Below are positions 11,241 to 24,481 of a stretch of DNA of 64,000 bases, piece after piece (within the stretch, counting starts at the first letter, position 1; each line of letters begins with the position of its first letter). Position numbers and translations under genes: made by a program. The stretch lies in contig CM041465.1 of NCBI GenBank assembly GCA_023213395.1, positions 75,709,741-75,773,740 on the forward strand. The letters are read 5' to 3'. This DNA is from Cycas panzhihuaensis (taxonomy: Eukaryota > Cycadophyta). Under the pieces are notes generated by a model, which was not told the DNA's origin, ran no database searches, and saw only the letters and a program-made list of their open reading frames with translations.

Positions 11241-14200
11241 ATCCTATTTGAATGGATAATAATATGATTGGAAAGAGGGAATTTATTATCATTTAGTTCA
11301 TCTAAATTAAAAGAAACTATAAGAATTAGACAAAGGTTGATTAGAAGCAATTGAGTGATCATTATGTTGGTTGAAAGATTCAATGAAAAATGATGGATTT
11401 TTAAAAGTTAGGGTAATATCACTACATCAACACAATTGATTGAATAATCCAACCATAAAGAAATCATTGAGAGTCTAAGGCATCATAAAAAGAATTTGAA
11501 TCATAGTTAGACTTAAGTGAGTTGAGAAATAATAAAAAATCTTTGGTTTAGTAGCCTTAAAGATGGTGGTAATAGATATAGTAGATATAACAAGAGTTTC
11601 ATATGAAATGGATGAATATGATGCTTTTTCATTTACAATGTGGAAAATTCAAAGAGACTCTCAGGAAATCTTGGAAAGCGAATATGAACAAATGTTAAAT
11701 TAAGGTAAAATAAATTATGAAGTGTTGTATAATTCATTGGTTTAAATTAATCTTTCAGAATCCAAATCTAAACTAATAGAAGTGGTTGCATGATGAGCCA
11801 AATGGGATTATTGTTAAGAAGGGATCATGTCATTAGAAATCAACAAAATGTTAGTAGTTTCAGAATCACATGAATTGATAAATGTCAAGTCACAATTTGA
11901 AGGAGGTAATGAACATGTTTTAACACTTATAGTATGAACTTCATATTGTGAAGTTGAGTAATTTTTAAATTGAAAAAGGGGCATCCTACCATGAATACTT
12001 GTAGTTATTTTATCCCGTTGATCATGATCAAGATCAATAAATGGGATTATCGATGAAGTATCGAGAGAACTATTGGTTTGAAAATTTGATGACTTGATGA
12101 TTTTGACTTGATTTCCATTGAGAAATTGGATTTCTATAAAGAGGGAAGATAGGATAGCATGCATGGCACATATTCAACTATGACCAAGAAAAATATTATA
12201 ATCAAGAGCTATGTTGACTACATCAATATTGACTTTCATATTTTTTTCTTTAAATGTAATAGGAAGGTTGGTGATTTGACCTATTGATAGACATTTAACA
12301 ACATCAAATGCTTTGATCATTGTGGATCTTTTGTTTAACGTTGAAAGTTGGAGGGCATGTGTATGAGTGGCATGGGAATTACCTTAAACAATGAGTCATT
12401 GCCAATGATAATTCTATTAATTATTATTTCATTTATTATAACTTGAACCATTGAAGGTCCAAGATCTGACAATGAAGAAATATTTGCTAGGAGAAATAAA
12501 AAGATTAAAAGATATGGTTTTGGAATAGAGTTCATAAAACTGAATATGAAGTGAATAGAGATAATCTTGTCTCATAGAGGAGCAACTCTCCAAAATGTTG
12601 TAAAGTAACATACCTGAGAAAATACCCTTCAGGTCCTCAAGAAAGGAGTACAATATAGAATCTCATGAACCAAGCATGAGAGCAAGGTGCTTAGAAACCC
12701 AAGAAGTACAGGGGTTGGAGACAATTAATAGTGTTTAGATATCTTTTGATTTTTCAACAGAGTAAACTTCCTCCTCTGCAAAAGAGTGTGATGGGGATTG
12801 AGCTACAAATACTTTGGTAAAATTCATAGGTAGAGATTTAATGAAATGAATATGAAAGATAGGCTTCTTTCCCATTAGTTCAAAAATCCAAATATCAAAC
12901 GATGTTTGAAAAATAAATGGTGTAATAAGTTGTTGGGGATTTGAAGAAGAATAAACAATGCTGGCTCATTAAGCATTTAAGGTAGACAATGAAAATTAAG
13001 ATCCAATCACCTCTAATGAGTTATAGGAAGATGCATGCATGAGTTGTAAAGAATTAAACTAGATCTACAGATTATAGATCTATGCTATAAGTTGAGCTGT
13101 ATAACCTAAAGGGGCCAAATGAGTGAAATGAATAGGTTTTACATTATTATAAAGAAAGGGATTTTTATAAATTCCCATTTCTTGATTAGGGTTTTGAGTT
13201 TGAGAATATTGAGTTAAATCCATAATAAAACAATTCGTAATGGTATGGTCATTAGGAATGTGACAATTGGAGCACTAGAGTTGATCATGATGAACTTTCT
13301 GACAATGGTTTGTCTTTCTACAATGATTGCAATAAAAGGGCCTAAAAGATTATTGTCATTGTATGTTTTGTGGGGTAGTAGGTCAGGTATTAAGGTCTTC
13401 TTGATTAGTGTAAGGGGGTGAATTTCATTACTCCCTTATTTGATTGTTATAAGGATGATTTGGATGTTGATGGATATATTGTATGAGTGGCTCATTTTTC
13501 ACAACAAGATTTTGAACAAGTTGCTTTAACTGAGGGACTAATGCTACTAGGGGGAGTATGGATGCAGTAGGACTAGGGGTGTTAGTTTGAATAACCTATC
13601 AAGTGGGTTGATAAAGAAGAGGAAGTGGACCCCTCCAATGACACTATCATCATTTAAATTGTTAGCTTGGATGGTTTGAAGTGGAGTTGAATTTTTAATC
13701 ATCATCAATTGTGATCTAATTAATGCATACTTGTATTATCAAGCCAATTGGTTTTCTTTTATATAATACTTAGGGTTTTGACATAATAATTTAAAATGAG
13801 TGACACTTGTCAAACTATCAAGGAATACCTATGTCATTAAGACCCATTATACAACAACTAGTTAGCTCATAAAAGTTTTTAATATGCTAACTTATGGTTT
13901 AATAAGGAGTTTGCTTATATGTCATCAAATACGAATATTATTGTCTTCAACTTTTAGGAGGGCAGAGTGACTAAGAAAGTTTTCTAATAATTATTAAATA
14001 CCATGAATGGAATTCGATGGAATCTTTTCAAACCAATAAGTATTAGCATCTACTAGGATTGTGTATAGAAAGAATCATACTTGAATAGTATTATGATAGA
14101 CTTGAGGAATGTTAAGAAATATATCAACTTGCTTATTGGGATCTTCATCAGTTTGTTATAAATTTGGGTAAATTAGGCCATATAGTTGGCATATCTGATA

Positions 14201-14300
14201 TAAATGCTAATATGACTAAAGGAGAAGTTTCAACACATGTAAGACATTAAAACCTAGAAGTGGAAAGACTAGTGTTAGGTTTTGTAGGTCAAGAAGGTTG
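11241..14300 (-). pseudogene. Element K: gypsy gag-protease remnant, minus strand
   Basis: Read on the minus strand, gag begins near 14200: DEDPNKQVDIFL, then a W-x-x-I-P-S-N-S-I pattern typical of retrotransposon gag. Two knuckle-like motifs follow, CNHC...H at about 13290-13331 and CSNC-x5-H-x4-C at 13229-13274. Protease-like sequence lies at about 12140-12540; DYNIFLGHS followed by ICAMHAILSSL (about 12130-12220) matches the YNLLLGRPWIH region of gypsy proteases. Downstream (11241-12130) there is acidic sequence but no reverse transcriptase or integrase. The left end is cut by element T. Many stops, no intact frame. Confidence 0.7.
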
Positions 14301-15308
14301 TCTTCTAGATTTATAACCCATGATGGATGTGTAGTGAAAGTAAGAGAAATAATATTGAATCATGAAAAATAAACGAGCAACAATAAATATTATTGAGAAT
14401 GAGACAACTCTAATAGTTAAACTACAAGTGGGTAGGTATAAAATTCTATAGTCTCAAAAGGCAAAAACCTCTTAAAGAGCATGGGGATGAAGGGGGGATA
14501 AACCTCTAAATTTTTATGAAAATTTACTAGGGTTAATAAGAACCTTAGAATACTAATATGGTATTGTTGTGAATGAAAGTGGGGGGATAGGTAATACATG
14601 ACTAGACTACAATTTGAGTCCTTAAAATGATTTTAAAAAAAATACTAACACAAGAATACTACCCTTAGTTTCTATCGAAATTTACTATATGCCCAACGTG
14701 AAATTGAAATCATATCTGAGTCAACATTTTATGAGTAATAATTTTTTTTTAAAAGAAGAGTGCTTGATCGAGCAACTATGCAATATGTGTCACCTAGATA
14801 AGTTGGTAAAATATTCAACTCTATGATTCAGAGAATCAAAAGGGTAAATATGCATATGAAAAATAAATAAAAATAAACCTAACTAGTGGAGAGTTTTATC
14901 TACTAAAGAGGAAATACTGATGCTAGGCTATCATGTCGATATTTTTATATAGGACAGTGGGAATGACCAACCTAAGGTTGTTAATATTACCTATCCACTA
15001 TGTCAACTACAGATTACTAGGTGGTCTGCCCTAGCACTGTAGCATCAACCTTGTTAGCACGACTTCCCTAATCTCAATGGTCAAATCTAAGGTAAATTGT
15101 AAGGCTTAGAGCAATATCAAATGGTGCAAACTTTTATGATCCTTTTAGAGGGGATCACTCAACTAGCCATGCCTTCATGATACAATCTTGGAGAAAAAGC
15201 ATAAAGTTAATGACTTACTCTTTGGTATCTATGCAACCACCATAACCATTTAACAACTTGAGTTTTTATAGATAGGTCGTAATAGATAAAGCATACTAAT
15301 TCAACTAT
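14301..15308. other. Non-coding flank, possibly leader or LTR of element K
   Basis: No coding family is recognisable. The stretch 14940-15110 (GGACAGTGGGAATGACC, then GGTGGTCTGCCCTAGC) is less AT-rich than its surroundings and could be part of K's 5' leader or LTR. No second copy exists in the window to test that. Confidence 0.35.
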
Positions 15309-15693
15309 TATAAAAATATATATGAGTAGAGAATAACTCTAATATCAAATGAATAGAATAAATGTAGGTCTTATGATCATAACTCAAAATAAGTTAAAAC
15401 CATAACCATATATATACAAGACTATGAACTATAAAGCCATATAGATGAATACATATGTACAAACATATAACACAATGTACTTGTGGGAAATGATCGTTTC
15501 TAAATTATATTATGAGAAACCAATATGTATTTATAGTGCACACCATCTCATGGCTATCCAATCATAATCTAGGAGCCACTTAGTCAACCAATAACCTATA
15601 ACATTAAGAAGTGTACACACTATGGCCCCCTATTGTACATCAAAGGGGTAATTGCATTAATTTAATAATCTATAGGTTAAACATTACCCAACA
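15309..15693 (-). repeat. 3' LTR of element I (left copy)
   Basis: It aligns with 25045-25447, including the shared ACCATAACCATA and AATTATATTATGAGAAACCA words. It ends CCCAACA, then the complement of a polypurine tract. Confidence 0.85.
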
Positions 15694-17471
15694 TCCCCTT
15701 TTTAATATTTAATCCATGTCACACAATGTTTTCAAATGTGATTCTAGGTCTATTTAAAAGCCAAACATCTATTTAAGCACATGAGTAACCAATTGTTATG
15801 CCTATCAGTCCTTTAGAATGAACTTCATGTACATGATTCACCAATATTCACCAGTCAAACATCTTTTGTTTGTTTCCATTTTGCTTGTTTCTAGTCTCTC
15901 CTACACCCCAAGGAGAAAACCTAGTTGAAAACCCTCAACTATATCTATTGCACCATGGAACAAACATGACAAAATGGTAAACCGAGTAAAAGCATATGAC
16001 AAACCACTTTTTTTTCCAAGCATAGGTTCTAATTGAACACCCTTTGAAACTAAAGTATAGATTTGGAGCCATTAATAGTGCATGTGACTTCTCATTAGAA
16101 AGTCCCATGGGTGTGCTTTTCAATATAATTGACATAATTCAATTTAATACTATATGAGGTAGATATCATTATTTTTGTGAGATAGGTACCCTTTTAGGCT
16201 AAAACGATTAAAAAGTAAAAAGTACCTTTTAAGACATTAGATCTCGGTCATATAAAACTCTCATGTGACCACTCAAGGGGGCTTATATACTTTATTCAAC
16301 ATTAGAATACACTTGAATGTAATTATATAATGTTTTAAAATATTAGATTAAAAGATTTATTAGTACTTTCAACATTATTTCATCACATGACTTATGCATA
16401 GTCTATGTGAAGATTTTTCATTGCCACACTCCATATAATAGCTCTTCTTTGATCTAGGAGGGCTAAAAATGTAGATTTTAATAGGGAAAAGGGATCACCA
16501 CCCTCAAAAACTTGACAAGCACCAAAATCTATCTATTAGGAGCCCCCTATCATGATAAAAATTACTCAACACACTATCAAGTCTTTCCCACACACAATTA
16601 ATTTACCCAACAAATAAATAGTATTAAATTCACTTGATCAGTACTTGTATACTACCTACATACTTTTCACAGTTGGCTAGATGGTAAGAAAACTAGTAGA
16701 AACCAAATATCATCATTTATTAAACCCTACACACAACAAAAACTTATGGGATCCCTCCATCACAACAGAATGATGACAAATCATATAGGAATAATAACGC
16801 CTGAATAAGTTCTAATATATAGTTGTAGCAAACAACATACATACCATCCATAATAACTTGCTATAAAGGCTATATAACTCAACTTGTAAATAAATCCTTC
16901 AAACCCTCTTATTGACGTGGTGGCATGCTTTCAATCAAACCCCAAAAAATTTAATCTCCATTATACACAACTAGCAGTGAATTTCTTATGCATAGGTTCA
17001 CACATCCATCAACAAGTTCTGTATCTTATAATACCTAATATATCAATGTTCCTATATGAGCTATTATAACAGTTGTTATAACAAACATATTATAAAAATA
17101 TCTCATTAATCATGATACTATCATGACAAAGTGTAAGGTAATGACTAGCCTTCCACATCACTAGCTTTAATAGAGTGATCAAGCTTACTTTAGAAGTCCT
17201 ATTCTTAGACTCATGTACAACACTTGCATGTCCATTGGCAAGACATGTATATAACAACCCAAAGATGAATTAAAACATATGATAAACCTATGTGGAATTC
17301 AAAATAATCGTAACACCTATGCTTCTAGCTAGATTTTTTATGCTGAGGTACTAACATACTCCCAATTCATGACACCAATATGCTTCATGCATGCTTGGGT
17401 ACTAATATGATTCAGGTTCATGACACCGACATACTCTAACTACCCTGCAAAAATGTAGTTTGAAACCTTTT
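15694..17471 (-). other. Internal non-coding part of element I
   Basis: No retrotransposon domain is seen on either strand. Near its right end a 51-bp imperfect tandem repeat starts with GGTACTAA at 17347 and GGTACTAA at 17398, each followed by a TCATGACACC word. Confidence 0.6.
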
Positions 17472-17791
17472 TGTTAACATGACAATTGATTATTAAGCCA
17501 CTTAGTTAATGTTAATGTGGTTTAATTAAGTGAAAGGGTGTGAAGCCAAAAGGTGTAACTTATTCGGAGGGTCACAACCCTAATCGAGTGACACCTCTTG
17601 GGAGAATATAAATCCCTTAAGGCCTTGTGTATTTAATATTCAAGATCATTATATCAATTCATTGTGCAATAATCAAGTGATCCATCAAGGATCCTTTTAT
17701 GGTGGGTTTTTTCCCCAAAGGGTTTTTCCACATAAATTCTTGTGTACTGTGCATCTATTATCTGTGTATATTTATTTATTTACTTACTGTG

Positions 17792-18860
17792 TGATCCCAA
17801 AATAGAGCTTAATTGGTGAAGAAGTAAATTATCAACCTTTTCTCCTTCATATCCTGGGAGTTAGTATAGAAATCCCAATATCATCAAAACAAAAATGAGC
17901 CCGCAAAAAGAAATTCTACACCAAATCATTTATTCTTGACATTGCTCTAAAAATATGAGGAGTAGTACTTTTATTAAACTATGAAAATCTCCATTTAATG
18001 GTGGAGAAATCAACTAGCAAAAGAATGGTTAAATTACAAGGAATAAATGATACAATTATACCATAAGGGGGACTCCAACCCTCTAAAAATGCTTCTCCAA
18101 GGATGCTTCCCAAGTCAAGTGCCTTTCACCTCTAAGAACCCCCTTCTCCAACCCGTAATAGGTCTTAATTTATAGAAAGAAACTAAAATTACATGTTTAA
18201 CAAGTGACAATCATGCAAGTATAACCACTAACCACCAGAATGCATGTTGTCCAAGTGGCCTTCATGCAATTCTTAAATGTTGTGGCTTGTAACTAACCTT
18301 AATAGACTCTAATTCAACTCAAATTTGGTACACATATAGGGACATATGTCCACTCCACTTTCTCAAAATTTTAGCTCATTTGGATGTCATTTGACTGTAT
18401 TGTTATTCATTTAATGATAATATATATTTGCCATTTTTCTGCTAGCTGTGGGATTAATTTTATGCAAAACAAGGCTTGAACTTGCAGCTTGTAACTGACA
18501 TTAACAGACTCCAATTTAGCTCAAATTTAGTAAATGTATCGAAAAACATGTCCCCTCCACTTCCTCAAAATTTTAGCTCATTTGTATGTCATTTGACTGC
18601 ATTTTTATTCATTTAATGATAATATGTATTTGCTATTTTTTTGCTAGCCGTGGGATTAATTTTATGCAAAACAAGGCTTGAAATCTAATCAAATGATATT
18701 TTCTGAACCCCACCTTTCGTACACATGTAGTGGGATGTGTCTTCTTCCTTTACAAAAAAATTGATATAATTTTGATACCATTTGGCCATATCTCTTTTAG
18801 TTATGCCAATGCCTAGCATTTTCTATATCCTGTAAACATATGGTAGATCCTCCTGGATCA
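17792..18860. mobile_element. Solo LTR S inserted in the 5' LTR of J
   Basis: A 1069-bp insert with ends TGATCC and GGATCA, an inverted pair with the TG...CA form of LTRs. It is flanked by a perfect 5-bp duplication CTGTG (17787-17791 and 18861-18865). There is no internal coding sequence and no second copy, so it is best read as a solo LTR left by recombination. Orientation is unknown. It contains a 202-bp direct tandem duplication. Confidence 0.85.
18286..18682. repeat. Two-unit 202-bp tandem duplication within solo LTR S
   Basis: Units start with CTTGTAACT at 18286 and 18488. They share TCAAAATTTTAGCTCATTTG and end in ATGCAAAACAAGGCTTGAA. They differ by scattered, mostly single-base changes, so the duplication is not recent. 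Confidence 0.9.
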
Positions 18861-18922
18861 CTGTGTATGGTAAAATATTTTATGGTTGGGAACATTCGTG
18901 TATGATTTCATGTTCCTAAACA

Positions 18923-18935
18923 TGGTATCAGAGTC
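18923..18935 (+). promoter_or_regulatory. Primer-binding site of element J
   Basis: TGGTATCAGAGTC directly follows the LTR end ACA. It matches the tRNA-Met primer site common in plant LTR elements (TGGTATCAGAGC) except near the last bases. Confidence 0.85.
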
Positions 18936-20288
18936 ATAGGGTCCTATATAGTTGAATCTTGACATTGAGCAGAGCAGTATGATCATTGGTTACTAGGTAA
19001 TGCCATCTAACCCAAGTCAAATCTTGAGGGTCCATCAACCCCAGTAATGTGCAGAAGTAGGTACAGTGTATCGGTGGTGGTTGAAGCAATGAAGATCACT
19101 ATTCAACAGAGCATAAGGGTTATTGGAATTAAATTCAAGTGTGAAGATCATAATTATGGTTGGAGTTGGCTTGTTAGGGGTCATTCAAACCCGGCTGAAG
19201 ATCTATTATAAAGATTCAAGCTAGCAAAACACGTATCGATGGTGACTCAGTGACTATGAAGACAACCAAATGTGTTACATGTAAGTGGGTTTTCTTTCTC
19301 AACATAGCACTGATAAAATTAAGCATTATTTTGCTATCAATATCATAGTTCCTATCTGAGGGAGAGATTGGAGCCTTAGTCTACTGGTTTTCTACCCTTA
19401 AGATTATGGTAGACTGCACACATAGTAGTAAATACTAATATTGGATGGAGAATAAGTTGGTGTTCGAATGTTGGTGACTTTGTATGAGTATAAACCTATA
19501 ATTGGGCAACCATCCAATTGATTTAAGCTTGCAATAATCGTGTAAAATATGGTTGGCAGCTTAAAAGTGTAATTGGGCTAGTTATTTCTCTCACTGAGGC
19601 TTGTTTGCACTAATTTTAAGCATAGATCTACAATTGAGGATCACCTATGTACTTCAATTATTGGCTAGGTGCATCTAAGTGCTGATTGGCCTTGTACTAG
19701 CATGTTTAGAGGTGGTACAACCTTGTTTAGAGGTGGCTGGGTTATCTGCACCCGGATCCTTACCGCTAGTCTATTTCTTTGAGTGGGATCGTGTGTGTGG
19801 TGTGCTAGTTGGCGAGGATCTCCATAGAGATTTATGGCTGTGCGGACATCTTTTAGATGTTAATAGATGTGATATTTCATAGTCTAAACCTTAGACTATA
19901 TTAGATATATTTAAGCATATATTTGTTGGATATTTTACCATGTGCGTTAAGTGAAATGCAACAGGAGTGCTGTTAAAAGGTCACATTACTTGGGAATATG
20001 CCTTTTGGCATATTCCCCTTTCAATACAATCTTATAAAGCAACCTTTTACTATTGTTATTTCATGTGATATTGCATAGTGAAGTACTTTGTATATATTTA
20101 GACCCCTCGTGAGCCATTTTCAGCGTGGATCGAGGCATTTTTTTGTAATTTTCTGACTTGGAGACCGTGCGCCTTTACCTTGTAGAGCTGGCCTTGTACC
20201 TTGAGTACCATCTCAATGCTCTTTGGGCTCTATTTAAAGGTGTTTGTGGTTTTTTTTTGGAGGTTGAAGTAGTCAGTGACCCACATCT
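18936..20288 (+). other. Long untranslated leader of element J
   Basis: About 1.35 kb without a recognisable gene before gag. It contains a perfect hairpin: GGGAATATGCC at 19992-20002, loop TTTT, then GGCATATTCCC at 20007-20017. A 67-codon open stretch at 19679-19882 has no family resemblance and is not called as a gene. Confidence 0.7.
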
Positions 20289-23200
20289 ATGAGTACAATC
20301 AATGTTTTAAAGCCTCCGAAGATCGCTCTTAGACTAAAGGAGGACACAGGGGTATATTTCTATCCTTAATATGATCGTCTGGTATCGTGTGATTCATATT
20401 ATAGCCTATTGTTTGAGATGGAGAGGCTTATGCTTAAGGTTATCTTTAACGATAATAATTTCAGCAAATGGAAGGCCACTATGGAGCTTATATTGATGGT
20501 GAACCAACTTTGGGGAATCACTAAGTCAAAGCTTGTTTCAGTGCCACTAGACCATAAGGAGCATATCAAACTTGAAGAAAAGTAGTTTATGGCCGTTGGA
20601 TTACTGAAACTCTCATTGGCATCGTACTATAGAGCACTAGTCCACAATCTAGATGACCCAGTCGAGATTTGGATGACATTGTGTGATACTTTTAAGAAGA
20701 AGAAGATGAATGGGCATCTTACACTGATGTTGGAACTACTAAATTCATGAGTTGAAGATGAGAATAATATTAGCTCCTACCTGAATAAAATAACAGACTT
20801 GAGGAACAAGTTAGAAGAATTAAAGTAGAACTCAATCGATGATGCACTTTTGTTTGCAATAATCATGTTGAAGCTGCCAATTATGTTTTCCATATTCCAA
20901 ACCATTTATGGTAGAGATGAAGTGATGGAGGCAAAAATTTTTGATTGGCTCAAAAACCTAATTCTAGTAGAGGATGCCAAGCTAAAACATCATGGATTAC
21001 TTGGTGGATCTTCATCAAGTTAGGCCCTAGCCATGAAAACTCAGAGGAAGGACACTGTTAAGGAGGAGAAGTTCACATAAAGGTCTAGAGAAAGCTCTCA
21101 AGACGAGAAGTTTAATGGAAAGTATAATTACTATAAGAAGGATGGTCATTGTGAAAAGAACTATTGGTTCAAGTATCGTGACAAGCATAAAGGTAACCAA
21201 GATGATAAAGGAAAGAGTGTTACTACTCATTGTGTCCGAACGCAGACCTTATTAGTCGAGTTAGATCGGAGAGACTATTGGGTGCTAGATTCTAGACCAC
21301 AGAAGCACATCTCTTACCAAAGGTGGAACTTTAATACGTTAAATAAAAATCAAAGTGGTGTTGAGATCATTCTTGGAGATGCTTGTATGTTACTGATATA
21401 TGATATTGGTGAAGTTTCCATTGCATGAGGCAAGTTTTCTAGGGTATATTATGTACCCAAGATGCAGTTGAAACTTTTGTTTACTCAGGAGATCTACAAA
21501 CAAGGTACAAAAGTGGAGCTCTATAATGATAAGTGCCTGATAAAGGACCCAAAATAGAACTTTGTTATCATAGCTACTAGGAAAGTTAAGGACAACTTCT
21601 AGGTGTTTGATAAATTTCAATCTCAGAAGAAGTCCTATACCTTTGTGGCTAGCGCAGATGATGAAAGTAAACTGTGGCACAATCACCTTGGTTACCTTAA
21701 TTACAGGAGTATTGTACTATTGAAGAGGTTGAAGATGGTGGAAGGACTATCGTCAGTTTCTTGTTTAGATAGTGTATATAAAGGGTGTATGTATGGTAAG
21801 CATTACTGCTATCCTTTTGCTCAGGATAATGTCTAGAGAGCCAAGGAGAAGCTGGAGCTTGTGCACTCAGATATTATGGGACCACTACCAAACCCTTCGA
21901 TATCAGGAGCTCAATATACACTTGCGCTTGTGGATGATTACACTAGGAAAGCCTAGGTTTATTTTCTAAAAAATAAGTCAGATATATTTGATCACTCATG
22001 TGAATGGAAAGCGATGGTTGAAAATGAATGTGGTTGCAAAATAAAAGCTTTACAAAGTGATAATGGCAAGGAGTATGACAATCATGCATTTAATTAGTTC
22101 TATCGCAAGCATGGTATAAAGTAGGAGTTTATAGTCCCATATACCCCACAACAGAATGGAGTTACTGAAAGAAAGAACCATGCCATGATGGAAATGGCGA
22201 GGTGTATGGTACACGCTAAAAACCTGCCACCAAAGTTTTGGGCAAAAGCTGTGGTAACTACTGTTTATATTTTGAATAGAGTACCCACTCAGATAGTTCA
22301 CAGCATGACCCCCGAAGAGAAATGGACTAGTCAGAAGCCTGCCATTAACCATTTAAGAACGTTTAGGTGTATTGCATACATTCACATCCTAGATGATATT
22401 TGAAAGAAGCTAGATCAGAAAAGCCTAAAGTGCATATTCATGGGGTATTGCAAGGAGGACAAAGCCTATAGACTATGAGATCTATAGGGGAAAAATATTG
22501 TGGTTAGTCAGGATGTTAAATTTGATGAGTCATTGATGTATCATACTGAAAGATCATCAGAGGAACATTTTTACCATCCCCTTCTCTCATTCCTAGATTC
22601 TTCAAGTGAAGAGGATGATGAGCCAGTTGCTGTAGCACTTGGGGAAGCAAGACCAAGTGGGACGAGTAATAGTGAGGAGCCATTGTGAGTTGAAGTACCT
22701 CCAGCAATGGGTCCTTGTATACCTTTATGGGCAAGGAAAACTATTGAAGATTCTGGTGTGGCAATGTAAACCCTAATTGATGACAGATGAACTAGAAGTT
22801 AGCATGATAATCAAACTCTGTTGGTAGATACCAATGACTCCAGTGATCGTGATTCATTTACTGAAGTAAAAGGACATCTACGATAGAGAGTTGTAATGGC
22901 GGAAGAGTATGGTTCTCTGATGAAGAATGATATGTGAGATTTGGTTCCACTCCCTCTGTCGAAAAACCTTGTAGGATGCAAGTGGGTCTATAAGATAAAG
23001 TTCCACTCTAATGGAGATGTGGACAAGTACAAGGCCATACTTGTTACATATGGATTCAAATAGAAAGAAGGTATTGACTATGGGGAGATATTTGCACCAG
23101 TCTCTAGAATGACAATGGTCCTCTTACTCATTTCCTTAGAAGCTGCGTTAGATTGGGAGTTACACCAGATGGATGTTAAGTCTATATTCCTTAATGGGGA

Positions 23201-24415
23201 TCTAAAGGAGGAGATATACATGTCACAGCCTCTGGGATTCGTTAAGAATGGCTAGGTGCATCTTGTTTGGTGTCTAAAGAAGTCAATCTATGGCCTAAAA
23301 CATGCACCCCATGCTTGGTATGAGAAGATGGATGCTAAGTTGAAAAATGAAGGTTTTGAAATTTTAGAACTCAACCCAAACCTATATGTAAAAAGAAGAG
23401 GGACTTTCGTAGTTGCTTGCATGGTCTATGTGGATGATCTAATCATTGACGGTATCCATGGCAAGGTTACAACTGAAGTCAAATCTAATTTGGGAGCTTC
23501 ATTTGAAATGATAGATCTCGGGGAACTTCACTATTTCTTGGGCATTTAGATCAAGTAGATGGAAGATAGGATCATGTTGTTGTAATCACAATATGTAAAG
23601 AACTTACTGGAGAGATTTGGAATGCAACACTGCAAACCTATTGTAACACCATGTGTAAAAGGTGTAATGTTGTAGAAGGAGATGTCCTAATCTTTTGTAG
23701 ATAAGGCACTAAGTATTTCCAGTTGGTAGGGAGTCTAATCTATTTAACTCATACTAGGCTAGATATCGCATAAGTTGTTGGATTGGTTTCTCGCTATATG
23801 CAGAATCCTTAGGAGCCTCATTTAGTGGAAGCAAAGTGAATTCTAAAATATTTGAAGGGGACAATCAATCTTGGTCTTGAATACCATAGAGATGAGAAGA
23901 TTAGGTTGCATGGCTACATGGATGCTTATTGGGGAGGAGATTCCAACGATCAGAAGTCCATTGTTGGATACCTATTTAGTATTAGAAATGGATTTGTTTC
24001 GTGGTAGTCAAAGAAGCATCAGACAATGGTGGTATCTTCTATAGAAGTAGAATATCAAGGACTCATTGCTAGTGTGAAGGATGCAGTATGGTTGCAAGGT
24101 CTCTTGGAATTTCTTGGCATTTCTAATGGATATCTGATTCTCTTTGTTGATAATCAGAGTACCATTCGCCTATCGAAGAATCTAGAGTTTTATGTGCATA
24201 CGAAACATATCAAGATTCAACACCATCACATTCGTGAATAGATCAAGCCAGGAAAGCTACAGGTCAACTATTGTCTAAGTGAATTACAACTTAGAAACGT
24301 GTTCACCAAGTCACTCACTGAAGATCAATTCACGAAGATGCGTACCAGAGTAGGACTTACCAATGTTATCCTTGAGGGGGGATGTATCGACAAGGATAAA
24401 GAAGCTACAAGATAG
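20289..24415 (+). pseudogene. Element J copia gag-pol polyprotein, broken
   Basis: The start is ATG at 20289. The Gag capsid-like part follows, then a zinc knuckle at about 21119-21170 in which three cysteines read Tyr. The protease has D-S-R-P (Asp at 21288) where D-S-G-A is expected. Integrase keeps the full catalytic triad, Asp 21870, Asp 22059 and Glu 22167, with the pre-integrase H...LGY domain at 21678. Reverse transcriptase runs from about 22970, with an intact YVDD box at 23427-23438. RNase H follows to a terminal EGG near 24380. The frame is constant from 20289 to about 23710, where one shift occurs. About two dozen stops, mostly TAG, prevent translation. One polyprotein would normally yield all enzymes. 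Confidence 0.9.
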
Positions 24416-24471
24416 TCTTAGCCTTTATGATAACTCAACTACTGCACGTTGCAGGTTCCTCACATTCACAT

Positions 24472-24481
24472 TAAGGGGGGA
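24472..24481 (+). promoter_or_regulatory. Polypurine tract of element J
   Basis: A purine run (TAAGGGGGGA) immediately precedes the 3' LTR start TGTTAATG, the usual position for plus-strand priming. Confidence 0.85.

Larger units (their letters stand above)
17472..18922 (+). repeat. 5' LTR of element J, interrupted by solo LTR S
   Basis: Own sequence is 17472-17791 plus 18866-18922, about 377 bp once S and one CTGTG copy are removed. That equals the 377 bp of the 3' LTR. A TATA-like TATAAAT lies at 17607-17613. A tetranucleotide run of TTTA units before S corresponds to TTTG units in the 3' LTR. Confidence 0.9.

Noticed and set aside
15304-15308. Target-site duplication for element I (ACTAT).
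   Set aside because: The right flank at 25448 does not match; boundaries rest on LTR alignment only.
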